Made by a program: the position numbers and the translations under genes. Below, piece by piece: positions 41,492-55,037 of a DNA stretch of 64,000 bases. Source of the DNA: Sitta carolinensis (lineage: Eukaryota > Chordata > Aves > Passeriformes > Sittidae); assembly GCA_032173965.1 (NCBI GenBank), contig JAVUNC010000005.1, positions 45,494,501 to 45,558,500 on the forward strand, in the 5' to 3' direction. The notes beneath the pieces were generated by a model that ran no database searches, was not told where the DNA came from, and was given only the letters and a program-made list of their open reading frames with translations. Position 1 is the stretch's first letter, and each line of letters starts with the position of its first letter.

Positions 41492-43666
41492 GTAGGATGA
41501 AATTAATTCTACTAACAGGCACAGAAGCTTCTCAGGTTTTTGGAGGGGTGGGGTTGGTTTTCTTGTTTTGTTTTTTGTTTTCTTTTAGGTTTTCTTGTTA
41601 ATTTTATCCAAATCGTTAAATATATTAGAATATACCCTATTCTGTACTTTCCCCAAGACAGACTGGCAGTGTCTGCTACCATTGCCCTGTGGTTATACAG
41701 CATAGCAGCCAGCCTACAGCCCTTGGGCACCATTAGCTTTTGGTGAACTGGAGGCAGCTTTCTGTGGAGACTGGCAGCCAGGCTCTGCTCTCAGGGGAAG
41801 CTGCTCATCCCATTCTCTGCCTGGGGAAGGAACACCCCCATGGAGGCCCTGGGAGCTGAGTGCTCAGCTGCCCTAGAAAATAGCTAAAACCAGCCCAAGT
41901 GCCCCAAGGGAAGTGAAAGCTGTCAGCACCCACTGTAGGCAGTTCCCAGGGACTCTTCCCCCAGCTCCCAAAGGATATGATGGATGTCTTCAGGTTTGTG
42001 AAATGAAAGGATTTCTCGTTCTATGCTTTCTTCTAAAGGCAGCCCCTACCTCTAGGGAGGGAGCTTCTTCTGGAAGAAGGCTGTATTTATAGAACAAATA
42101 TCTTGCTTCTTAGAAGAATATTATTCACATATTAATTTCAGGATAAATGTGATGTAGGAAATCATTGTTGTTATGGTAAACGTGATTGTCAGATATTTTA
42201 GCAGAGAGAGACAAGAGGTTATGTCAACTATTATACCTAAGGAGGTGTAATGTATCTGTGACAGGGCTGAGGTTACATTATCACCAGAAAAACAGTGTCC
42301 CATTTTTTCATCCTGTTCTGTGAATAAATATTTAATTAACATTTCTGTTTTATGGATAAAGACTAAAGCATGGTCACTATTAAATAACTAAAATATCTTA
42401 ATGTGGAATTCACTGTTGTAGAGAGTGGACCTGGACCTAATTTGGGCTTTTGCTTTATCAATCACAAAATCATTTGTGAGGAAAAAACAGACCACAATAG
42501 TTGAGCACTCTGAACATGAAAACAGTCAAGGCTCACACAGCTTCTCTCAATAATTCCAATAAATAAGAGATTAATTCCTTTCTGCTCTCTAAGTGAATAG
42601 TCCCCAAGTCAAAAACCTTGAATTAACTCATATTAATGCTGTCATTATAAACCGGGTTAAACTCAATTTTGATGTGACATTTCCAAGTAATGATACATTT
42701 ATTCTGTTAGTAATCTGTTCCTCCTCTTTATTAACTTCAGTATTAAATGTGTGAGAAACTTTTCAAATACTTAAAATTACAAACTTTGAAATTTGTATAG
42801 AATGTTTCTAGAAGAGAGGTTAAAGCTATCAGGTAAATATTCAGACTAAAACCCATGGTGAAAGGAAAAGTGAGTCCACTTCCCTACTGATTCAGTTTGA
42901 ATCACTCTAGGTAATCATAATTTTACTGCTTTATTGGGATAATATATTTTATGTTTTTGATTGATGTTCATGACTGCAACATCAATTACAAAGAATAGTT
43001 CCCTTGATCAAACATAGTAAAAGTTGAATTACTTAAGTATAATAGATTCTGTTTCTACAATAAACTTTAAAGGCGACTAAAGTACCATCTGATTCAGTAA
43101 AGAGATGTGCTGAGGACAGTAATTCTGTCTGACAAGGCAAAGCAGATACTATGTTTTCTAGATCTCTGGATCATTCTTGTTATCTGTGGAATTTTTTACA
43201 TGGATATACATTACTTTCAAAACATGGAGACCAAAATTAGGCTCAGTACTGCAGCTGTGCTCTTATCAGTGCAGTCGACTAACTTCCTCATGACTGGGTC
43301 TTGCACCTCAGTATAAGATTATCCCTTCTTTTCAGCACCAAGACTGCTCAGTGTGTGTCCAAAATAATATGTAGGTCCCTTTCTGTATGACTAATGCTCA
43401 CCTTGCAGCACCTCTAGTCCATTGATGCAGTGGATGTTCTTATTCAATGGAAGAAGCTCTGCACATATTTTTATGAGAGCCAATCCTCTGTGTTGAATAT
43501 ATTAACTTTTTTAAAAAAAATTCTTTATTGGGTAATGCATTCAGCAACACTTTGCATTCTCTTTGGTTTTCTTTCTTGGGCAGATGGAACAATATTCAAT
43601 ATTAGAATCTTATCTATTGTCCTCATGAAAATATTCATCTGAAGATACTGGCAGGAGTATGTACTG

Positions 43667-43781
43667 ATATATATATATATCAGTATATATATCAATATAT
43701 ATATATTGATATATATGCATATATATATATATTGATATATATGCATATATATATATATTGATATATATCATATATATATAT

Positions 43782-43840
<59 letters not shown>
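43667..43840. repeat. AT-rich minisatellite with 26-bp period and (AT)n
   Basis: About 174 bp are almost entirely A/T. In the middle, the trinucleotide TGA and the hexamer ATGCAT recur at a spacing of 26 bases (TTGAT at 43706, 43732 and 43758). This shows a higher-order unit inside the (AT)n. The last 55 bases are simple (AT)n with one G. Confidence 0.9.
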
Positions 43841-44145
43841 GGGGCTTTTTTTCTCAATACATTACCATCAATTAATAAGCATGCATGAACTATTTTATTT
43901 TACATTAGTATTTTACATAATATTTACAGCACAAGAAGCAATACACTGTGTTTAATCTTGCTCCTGTGGAGACCATTTCTGAAACAACCTTTGCAGACCA
44001 ACATCAAAGACATTCTGGTACAGCCTCAGCCTGGATAGTTATACTAGGTTTTAAGGGCCATTGCTAGGTGCTACAGAACAAGTGTGACATAATGTTGTGC
44101 TTGTTTAATTAAGCCACAGAAAAAGTTCTGTTGAAACAAAAAGTG

Positions 44146-44195
44146 CCCATCTTCGAGATCCCTTTCAGCCCAAGCCATTCTAGGACTCATCCCCT
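44146..44195 (+). mobile_element. Short CR1 3' remnant
   Basis: GAGATCCCTTTCAGCCCAAG followed by CCATTCTAGGACT matches the last 40 or so bases of avian CR1. It is too short to date or subclassify. Confidence 0.55.
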
Positions 44196-46932
44196 CCATG
44201 CAGGCTTGCAGTAGGAGTTTTTGCAGTATTCAAAGTACTCCTATACTCCTTGATGTCTCTCACACCAAACTAAAATTCTTCTTGCAAATAGGGGTCCCTC
44301 TTTAATCCTCTCCTCACACTAACACCCACCACGAGGACACATGGGGTGAAGGAACACTGCGAGATGTCTTGATAATCTGACAGAGCAGAGCAGTGCTTTG
44401 TTAGCAATTGTGAATTTAAAAAACTTTCAAATTTAAAACCCATCAGGATGCCAAACAGATATTTCCAAAGCTTTCATCTACTCTTTTTACAACTGCCCTC
44501 CTTCAATTTTTGTAATTTCCATAAGAAAAAATCAGCATCAGTAATATTGGAGAAGCTCCACCATAATTAATCATATTCGTGACTCTCTGAGAACCAAGCA
44601 AATTCAACTTTTCCAGCCAACATGAGCTTTTTATAATTTGGCAAGATCAGATGAAAGTTAGACTGTGCCAGAAAAACCTTCAGCTTTTGGGATTACTAAC
44701 CCTTTGTTAGTTTAACATATTCTGTTTCTGACTTACCTTTAACTTTTAGTAAAACTTCACCTGTTATAGAAAGTCACATATAAGTATTTCCAGCAGTAGT
44801 GAATAATATATAAATGAATTAGTAGTGAAAAATATATAAATGTCACTCATATCAAAAGCTAATTTCAAAATTAGTTATAAAGTCTGTTCAAAAAGACAGT
44901 GATTTGAGAATCACTTCACAGAAAACTGAAGCAAGAATAGGGTTAAAACTATTGTTTGCCAAAAAGAAGAAATTATTTTGCTTTTCTTTTCAGATAATTT
45001 CATTTTTTCAAAACCTTTGTTTACAAAAGAAAGCATTTGACTGCTTGAATCTTGTTGGTTCATAGCTTTTGCATCCATGTTTTTGCCTTTCTTTCTTGCA
45101 CATCCTAAAAAAATTATTTATCAAAATTCTTTTTCTTTTTTCCATCGTGAATAAGTAAATGCAAACCTTGAGAATAGGTTGAGTGATAAAGTCATCAATC
45201 AGTCTTAGAATGTTATAAATATTTGTGCAGAGCTTTTCAGCATTTACTACTAATTAATGTATCATAAACTATAGGATTTAAAATTTACAAATGAAAATAT
45301 GAATTATATAAAGCAGATGCAGTTGCCTTTAACGACAGCAAGAACTTACAGCTTAAATTCAGGTTAAAAGGTTTTTTTTCCTTTCCCTGACCAGTAAATG
45401 GTAATGTATTAAAACCATGTGAGTGATGAATAAAAATAATGCATGGGACTTCTGGAGGTTCTAAATAATCTGCATTTCAAAAGAGACTGATGCCAGTCAA
45501 CTGTATTTGTTTGAAGAGCAGCCAATAAAACAGACAGCATGGAAGAGATTTCAAACAGGAATTACTGAAGATTCAGAGAAATGCCAGATTTTTTTGTAAC
45601 CAGGAAGTGGAATTGTTTTACTGGTTGCTACACTCTGGTGCTTGGGAGAGATTAGGCAACTATAAATCCATGGGTCAAATTCGGGAAATTGCCATCTGAC
45701 AATGCACAATTCTGCAAACACACAGACAATTCTTTGGATTCGCAAACGAATTTGCTCTATGATTTGAGTATGGGAGACTGGCTCTTATCTGGTCCTTCTT
45801 TTAATGCATCAGAGTGCCAAGTTGGAAAACAATAGCTTTATTGTGCCAGGCAGCGGTGATAAGAAAGCAAAAGCTTTTTGAATAGCTGTGGTTAATATAA
45901 ATGTACACAGAGCTCTAGTTTGAAGCACAGCATAAATCAGTAATGTGGCAGCAAAAGCTCCCAGGAGTTTATTTCAGAAACCTGCCCTCATATGGGGAGG
46001 AAAACTGATTCTCACTGTAGCTGATGCTAAATGGTCTCTGCCATGTGAAGGGCAATGTAAGAAGATTGTAGTGGCACAGTGACTAACACTAAAAATTCAG
46101 AAAACATTGACAACAAGGATTCTGTTGCTTTGTGATGACCATTATTTAATCACATTTATGATCTCATGTACCACATGTTTTGCCCACAGTGCCACTCTCA
46201 CAGATGGGCAGGAACCAAATGGGAGATTTGGACAGACTCAGGAAAGGTCCACAATTTCTTGTATCGGTTGCTGTTTGCAGAAAATACTGTGCAATTTTTG
46301 AGTGAATCCAGTGACAATACCAGTAGAACTGCCTGTGCAGGTGAAATTAGGTGACTACTTAACTCATTAAGTGGACAATACTTAGTGAATAAGGCTGGAG
46401 TATCTTGTGGGGTGGAGGCCACACGTACAATAGGCAGATACAGTGCAGCTTCCCTATTAAACTTGGGGATAGGTGAGCAGACCAACATGTGGAGCTTCTG
46501 TTGCTCCCAGGATCTGCAGAAAGCTGAGTTACTCAGCTCTCATTCTGCACATTCTGTACCTTGAGAGACTTAAGAGACTCACATTTTTTTTCACTGGCTA
46601 TTTGTATGGTATCACCCTGCAGCTCTAGCGCCAGTGCTCAGCCTGCTACTGGCAGGTTTCAGATTTGGGTCTGAATTTTCCCAATATTTTCAATTCCAGG
46701 ATTTTACTTTGGACTAAAGTCTAGTGTTTGGCATCATTTATTAAATTATATGACTTAGATATTGTTGTCAGTACAACTATCAAGAATGTAGTCATCCAGG
46801 CACTGAGAGAAACTGATGGTCTGGCAGCACATGTGTCGATCAGAAAATTCAATGCAGATGGAGATGAACTTCACCTTGATGATTTTACTTCTGTGTGTTT
46901 TCTTTCATCTATGTCACTGCTGTTTTGTGCAG

Positions 46933-47085
46933 GATTCTTCAGAAGAAGCATCACAAAGAATGCAGTGTACAAGTGTAAAAATGGAGGCAACTGTGAGATG
47001 GACATGTACATGAGGAGAAAATGCCAGGAGTGCCGTCTAAAGAAATGCAAGCAGATGGGCATGTTGGCTGAATGTATGTATACAG
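46933..47085 (+). CDS. NR1H4: NR1H4 coding exon 3 (second zinc finger)
   Basis: This 153-nt exon has a TTTTGTGCAG acceptor and encodes residues 151-200 plus parts of 150 and 201. [20 protein letters not shown] is followed by [19 protein letters not shown]. The second C4 finger uses C164, C170, C180 and C183, with the dimerisation D-box between the first two. The exon ends AECMYTG at donor GTATTT (47086). A second donor GTATGT at 47074 would shorten the exon to 47073 and drop exactly 12 nt (the MYTG residues), keeping frame. This reproduces the mammalian alpha-1/alpha-2 splice choice. Confidence 0.97.
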
Positions 47086-49590
47086 GTATTTGCATCATCT
47101 AGTCAGAGTGTGCATTAAATACTGTACTTACTTGAGTGGTCTGGTTTTGATGATAAAGCTATAAAAGATGTCATTTGGCAGGTGGAAGGTGTATGAAAGA
47201 ACATTCTGTCCTGGTGCACCAAACCCCGTTGAAAGACAGATGCACTTTTAATTTTATTGGTGGTCAGGGATGCAAGGGCAAAGGAGCTGAGTAAAGGGTG
47301 AAGGATGTCCAGTCCTGCACTGGATGACAGCTATTAGTCTGCTTGAGTGGGAAAGAGCAGGGGAAGTGAATCTATGGGAGCCTCCCCAGGAGTGAGGGTT
47401 TTGCAGTGTTTTTGAAGCCAGAGCAGGAAAGTCCTGGCGTTTTTCTTTCCTACTCTTTCTGGGGCTCACCTCGTCAAGTTCTTGCTGGCCAAGACCAAGT
47501 TTTGGCACATACACAATGGCATTTTCAAGCAAAGAGCAGGAGTGTTCCTAGCAGGAAGTTTCTGTGGACCTGCCAGATGTATGTTCCCAGACCTCACCCA
47601 GCAATCAGGCAAAGCCAGGTAAGGGCTAGCCCTTTTTATAGTCTTATTAGCTTTTCTCATGGTGCTATAGATTTTCCTGCCTTGCATATAGGCACATAGG
47701 TAGAACTCATCAACACATAGGTCTCCAGAAATGAACCAAATGGATTTTAATAATGTTTCATATTAAAAGAGATATTCTATTCAGACTGACAGTTTATCAA
47801 CTTTATGGAGCTTCAAACTGGATAACTTAGAACAATGGGGATATTGGAGTGCAACTTTTAACATGATTAAAGCTACTCTTTGAGTAATTGCACTATTTTT
47901 GTGAGCTTGGTCCTGAAAACACTCTGTAAGCATCTGCTCTTTTGCCTTCCATGAATAGGACTACAATTTATTTTTCTTGATGGCTCCAGTCACTTTAGCA
48001 TACACGTATGTGTGAAATCAATTTAGGTTCATACAGGAAATTAATCTACTTGGAATTTTTAATATATTTCTATCCTTCAATCTGATCAGAAGATGCTATA
48101 GTAACTGTTGGTTATATGAGAAACAATAAGCTCCATCAATATTTCGAAGGTGTTGCTAGCATAATGTAATTAATCTTTCATTCTGCAAATTGAACAGGCT
48201 GCAAAGATCCTGAGATAGGACATATTCTTGTGCAATACATAAATATATGAGCAGACCCCACTTTGATGGAAGAACTCAATGCATCCGGCATCATCAGAGG
48301 AAAATAACTCCCCTGTTGAGCTCACCCCTGATCCATTGCTTCAAAATTTTGAGGATACAAAATAGCTCGAGTCCCTCAGTGCAGCAAAACCCCAACAATC
48401 CACTGCTGCAAAAAAACCAAAACAGGTCAGTGTAAATAATACTGACTGGAACCACATAAAACTTTTATACTGGCCTATCATTTTCACAAGCTGGCATAAG
48501 GGAAATAAAAGCCAGTGGGTGCTGCTGCCATTTGACTCTCTCTCTGCAATGGAAACACGGGGTATCTTGTGTTGCTCATGACTTAACCATAAGTGTGCTC
48601 TAATGCACTGCAATGAGGATGTTTGGCAAGGCACCATTTAATGGCTTTAAAGCAGGAGTGTGTTGTATAATTGCTTTTAGTTCAAGGCAATCTAGGACAG
48701 TAAAACATGAAACTTCTAGTAGTACAGGGCATTTATTTGAAAAAATATGACTAGGAAATAAAAGGTCACCTTGAACTTTGTTTCACTTACTCATTTTGTA
48801 GGATTGTAATTGCAAGCTCTGTGGATTCTTTTTTCCCTCTGAACAAGGAGCTAAAGTATTATAAATATTTATGGCACAGCTACTCAACAATATTTCTCCT
48901 GCCCTTTATGTGCAAACTACAGACAGACCAAAATTACTATCCATCAATTTCAGTCATTTGCTGTCATTTGGATCTAAACTGCAAGTTTCTTGGGTGAAAT
49001 GTCTACCTAGGGAAGACCCAGGTTCTGTCACTCTTCCTAGAATTTAATACCCATTGAAACCTAGCTATGTCAGAGCTAAAAAGTGACGTCCTGTCTCACA
49101 CACAAGTTTTTCAGATGACTTAAATGGATCCAGAATAAGATATCAAGGTAATACTTAGTAGCAAGAAGCATGAGAAAAATCTGTCCTAATGCTTAAGGCA
49201 AGCATAAAGCAAATTTTCCCTAGGAAGGCAATAGACCAGATCCTAAGCTGGTGGAAAATAGCACAAGCCCATTAACAGCACCAATGGATGCACTGAATAA
49301 TTTAGAAAAATAAATCTATGGTGCTGTGTGGCACCACAAATTACATGGCTTGATACCAATTATTATCTCCATCATTCCTATTCCCTCCTTTCAAGGTATT
49401 CTTTGCAGGTCTCATTTTAATCATGTAAATTTCCTCTTCTCTCAGCAGTTCAGGTAGGTCATTTTATATAGGGCTTAAACAGGAAATTAAAAACATTCAC
49501 AACGAGATTCACTGGTTTCATGGTATCTTCCCCCACATCATATACTCACTGAATGAGCCTCTTTTCCTGCTGTGCATTTTTAAAGGTGAT

Positions 49591-49842
<252 letters not shown>

Positions 49843-50037
49843 ACAAAAAGCAAGTCCTGCACTGATAGGTTTATTCTTAGATGAATACTAAGGTGTTTAC
49901 TTTTTCGTTTGTGACTTCTAACTGTCTTCCACAGTAGGGTAGCTATTTTTCCCTTGTTAGGAAAAAGAAATTGATAGTTTTTATGACATCCAACAAGGAG
50001 GCTTCCTGGTTCAAGGTACTGAAATGTAGCCTAGAAC

Positions 50038-50168
50038 AAAAAAAAAAAAAAAAACCAAACAAAACAAACAAAAAACCCCAACCCACCCCCCGAAAAAAAA
50101 CCCAAAACAAACAACAACAACAACAACAAAAAACCTAAAAAAAAAAAAAAAAAACCTAAAGAAAAAAT
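50038..50168 (+). repeat. A/C-rich low-complexity block
   Basis: A runs of 15 to 19 bases are interspersed with CAAA, CCCC and (CAA)n units (ACAACAACAACAACAAC). There is almost no G or T over 130 bases. Confidence 0.92.
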
Positions 50169-50981
50169 TCCAAACCACAAATTCAAAAATCCATTTTTGC
50201 CAGTGAAAGTCTATAATAAAACCAGGTCTTTATGCACTCCTCTAATACAATGAAAAACAAAATAACTAGACCAGCTGGGTAACTTCTTAAATACATTCTA
50301 TGGTATTTTTACCAGTCTGAATTATGTATGAGTCTATGTTTCCAGCTGTTGGTCTACCTGTGTAGTGACACATTAATGGCTAAAGCCTGGGAGTCCCCTC
50401 TTCTGTGTGGGTTTTCTTTCCAAAGATTCTGCACAACAGACCTAATATTGCTTAAAGATTATTGAAAATATCCAATGTCCTTTGTGTAAGAACAGTTGCA
50501 CCTCGATTACTATTTTGGATCAGAGCAAAAGAGCATTATTTTGATGAGAGTCTTGTAGTTGTTCCTATTTATTGCACTTTGGTTCAGGTCTTGGAGCACA
50601 GGAAAGGATTTTCTCTTGTATAAAACTCAACCAAAGGCACAATCCAGTAGACTCCTATCACTAATGGGGTTTTTGCCTGTAAGAATAGATTAGACCTGGT
50701 CCAAAGCAAGACCCCTGACATGCTCAGTGTGTGGATTCTGGGTCAGCAGAGCCAACTGCTTTGCTCTGCAGATAAGCTCCATGTGGGGTAGACTACTCTT
50801 AGTGTGTGCCTAGCTTGTCTCAGCAGACTCACATCCAGAGACAGTGACACGTTCAGGAGATGATCTGCACAGGTAAGCAGGGTTGTTGGTGTAAAGGGCA
50901 TTCATGGGCATCTTTATGTAACTCCTCAGTGCCTCAGGCATATGTAAATCCAATTGCTTTGTGTGGCATTATGTGTCCTAG

Positions 50982-51115
50982 GCCTCTTAACAGAGATACA
51001 GTGCAAGTCAAAAAGGCTACGGAAAAATGTGAAGCAGCCCCCAGATCAGACAGTCAGTGAAGACAATGAAGGCCATGATGTGAAACAAGTAACTTCTACA
51101 ACTAAAATATATAGG
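50982..51115 (+). CDS. NR1H4: NR1H4 coding exon 4 (hinge)
   Basis: This 134-nt exon has a GTCCTAG acceptor and a GTAAGA donor. It encodes residues 202-245: [17 protein letters not shown], then [15 protein letters not shown] and TSTTKIYR. The basic KSKRLRK segment is the C-terminal extension and nuclear-localisation area. The exon starts with GC, which completes either GGC (Gly, after MYT) or TGC (Cys, when the 12-nt-shorter donor is used). Confidence 0.95.
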
Positions 51116-51623
51116 GTAAGAGAATTCTTGTAATAGTTCATACAGCACTGGTGCTGTGATTTTTGTTAAATGCACTAGTATAGTGAATAAAGGGTATTGA
51201 AAACCTTCTGGAGCTACCTGTGTTGATTAAAACTCTATCTGCCACTAAGTCAAGGAAATACTGTGAGTGTACAAGTAGTTCTGATATTTTTAGTTCAAAT
51301 CTTATAAAGCATCTGTAAGATCCATGTAGTATTTTTTCTGTGCTACATATATCACATACAGTGAGGTATGATATTAAAGCCCAAACATACCTAGTTATTT
51401 GCTAAACATTTCCATATTTCTGATAAGTAACCACACAAACCTATGCAGTTTAAAAACATTATACACCTCTCTTCTGTACACTTCTGCAAAAGCCTCAGTG
51501 ACAAGCAAACCTCTTATCTCCTTGGTCTCCAAATCAAACAGGGAAAATTAGATGTATAGCTTTTGCCTAAAGCAAGACATGCTACTACATGATTACAACG
51601 ACTGCATTTCATGATGGGCTTGC

Positions 51624-51643
51624 TTTTTTTTTTTTTTTTTTTT
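51624..51643 (+). repeat. NR1H4: Poly(T) tract (T20), polypyrimidine tract of exon 5
   Basis: A run of 20 T directly precedes GCCAG and TATAG at the acceptor of the next exon and serves as its polypyrimidine tract. Confidence 0.85.
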
Positions 51644-51653
51644 GCCAGTATAG

Positions 51654-51752
51654 GAGAAGGTAGAACTTACCCCAGAACAGCAGAAACTTCTTGATTATAT
51701 TATGGATTCATACAGTAAACAACAAATACCCCAGGAGGTGTCAAAAAAACTA
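51654..51752 (+). CDS. NR1H4: NR1H4 coding exon 5 (start of ligand-binding domain)
   Basis: This 99-nt exon of 33 phase-0 codons encodes residues 246-278: [32 protein letters not shown] and L. It is helix 1 of the ligand-binding domain. The acceptor used is TATAG at 51653. A CAG five bases upstream is rejected because it would shift the frame. The donor is GTAAGT. Confidence 0.95.
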
Positions 51753-52306
51753 GTAAGTATATTGAAAAATTCATTTTTGAAAAACTGGTAATGAAGCTGA
51801 GGATTACAACACAAAAAATATTTGTAGTCAGCATAAGTAGGTGCAGTAAGTAGAGCAAACTATGGGCTTACCCTTAAAGTATGCTGAAAGTGGGGCAGAA
51901 TCTTTCCCATTCAGTCAACAATTAGACCACATTTTTATCAAACTTAAATGTTAAGAAAAGTCTTTCAACTCTAGAATAAGACTTTTATGATCAAATCTAG
52001 TCTTTGTTGATTGAAGCTTTGTGTTTTCCATTGTTAGTGTAGGCAGTGATTTGATCTTGACTTGCTGTCAAGCTTTCTTTCTGTAAAGATATCAGCCTGG
52101 AAACTTGAAAATATTTTCTAGAGTAAAAGAAACTGTCTACTTCTTATGCTGCCTTCCAAAATACTTGGTTTTGATAGCATAGGAGACAAATTACAGTGTT
52201 TGGTGGAACTCTTGCCTGGTCCAGTCTAATAGTTCTTGTATTTTATGCTCAAAATATGAAATGTCAGTGAAAATTAACAGATTTTGTTTGGTTTGATTTT
52301 TAATAG

Positions 52307-52406
52307 CTGAACGAGGAATTCAGCGCTGAAGGAAATTTTCTGATTTTAACAGAAATGGCTACCAGTCATGTGCAGGTTCTTGTGGAATTCACTAAAAAAC
52401 TACCAG
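52307..52406 (+). CDS. NR1H4: NR1H4 coding exon 6 (LBD helices 2-3)
   Basis: This 100-nt exon has a TTTTTAATAG acceptor and a GTATAT donor. It encodes residues 279-311: [34 protein letters not shown]299 corresponds to human H294, a ligand-pocket histidine, and is conserved. VEFTKKLP is the nuclear receptor signature at the end of helix 3. Confidence 0.96.
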
Positions 52407-53429
<1,023 letters not shown>

Positions 53430-55011
53430 TAATCTTACAAATCTAACTGAGCCTTGAGACTAAAGTTCATAAGGTAAAGGATTCTTTTCAAGTACATTGC
53501 AACTATTATGAATAATGCTACATCAAATAAACCTAGTGCATGTCTCCAATGATAAGTATGAACGATGAAGAAGAACTATTACCATTTCAAATTGTTCACA
53601 TAAAGTATTGGTAATTATGCTTTCAAAGACAATCCCTATAAGAAGAAAAGGAAAGATTTTAGGATGTTACTGAAGATGACTGAAGGCAAGTACCTATTCT
53701 TAGGGTTGTTCTGAATAGATTGAATCACTGAACAAGGTGCATAAAATAATTATAAATATAGCATGTTCTCAGTATGTTTTTTGCTTTTTAAGGTCCATCG
53801 AAAGCTCAGTGACTGATAAATTCCACTCTAGACATAAAGACTAAATTGCAATAATTATGAAAAGCCAAATGAGGCTAGATATTGTTTGTTCCTTAGAGCA
53901 GGCAAAGTTGTGTTGTACATCATTATGCATTCTTTGTGCTCCACCAATGCAATACTGAACGTTTTGCCTTCTTCTGTATTGACCAGCAAGCTTTAGCCAA
54001 CTCTTAGATACCTATCAATGGATATTCAAATGGCTCAACAATTCTGAATAAGAGAGTCAGTCTATAGATTCTGGCTTCTGACTTTCTTTCTTAAGGATCA
54101 GGAGGAGAAGAGACAGAAGAACATGTAACCTCAGTATTAGTCGTGGAAATGGGCTTGAACTCAGTTCAGAAAGTACTACTGATGTAAGCAAAATTAAGCC
54201 AATACTTACATATTTTATTCACTGAAAAGAGTCAGAAAACTTGAGAATAACTCACTAGCTGAACATATGTATTTATTTTGGCTTAGCACACTTGATTATA
54301 ATTAATAGTTTATTATATTTCTTTCATTTTGATTGATTTTAAGAGGGTACTGTTTGATGGACTGGAAACAGTGCCAGAGTGATATGAATAGCTTCTGGTC
54401 CAGGTTCTGCAGGTCCAGATTCTGGCCAAGAAGGTCAGATATGTTTCCTGGAAACTGTCACGAGTTGTCACAGATCCAAATGTCTTCATTAAGAGATTTT
54501 TTTAATGGATTATAACACACATTTTTGATAAAAATAGGTTTTAGAGAAATTAATCCATATGGAGACATGATTACTGAAAGCTTCTCTTCTCTAATCTGTA
54601 CAATGAGTATGAAATGTCTTTGTCCAGGGTATCAATTTTTCATTAAAAAAAACAAACAAACAAACAAAAAAAACCAAACCAACAATCCAAAAGCAATAAA
54701 TACTTTAATCCAGAATGTGGCATAAGTCATTATGTCATATCAATAATTTTTCCTTAGTCATAATTTTAAAATATTCTGTTAATTCTCTGCAACTATTGAA
54801 TCCAGATGAGATGCAATATAATATTTTGCAAGTTTCTGCTTAACTTCATGATAACACAACTGGCTGGAATATTACATTGTATCCTGCTTTAGCATTATTT
54901 ACCTTTCCTGTTGCAGATTTTTTAAAAAAGCACCTTGTGTAGAACAATTTAGAAGAAATTTGTGTAGAAATTTCAAGGCAAGTAACAAATGTGGTAGATT
55001 TCCTGCAATTC

Positions 55012-55037
55012 TTTTTTTTTTTTTTTTTTTTTTTTTT
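55012..55037 (+). repeat. Poly(T) tract (T26)
   Basis: This is an uninterrupted run of 26 T. It could be the antisense poly(A) of a retrocopy, but no parent sequence is visible on its left side. Confidence 0.9.

Larger units (their letters stand above)
41492..46932 (+). other. NR1H4: NR1H4 intron, 5.4 kb
   Basis: This intron contains an AT-rich minisatellite at 43667-43840 and a short CR1 3' remnant near 44150. A GC-richer patch at 41740-42000 is of unknown origin. The rest is AT-rich and featureless to me. Confidence 0.85.

Noticed and set aside
51646..51653. Alternative CAG acceptor five bases before the TATAG acceptor of NR1H4 exon 5
   Set aside because: Using it would insert five bases and shift the frame; homology to mammalian FXR supports the TATAG site.
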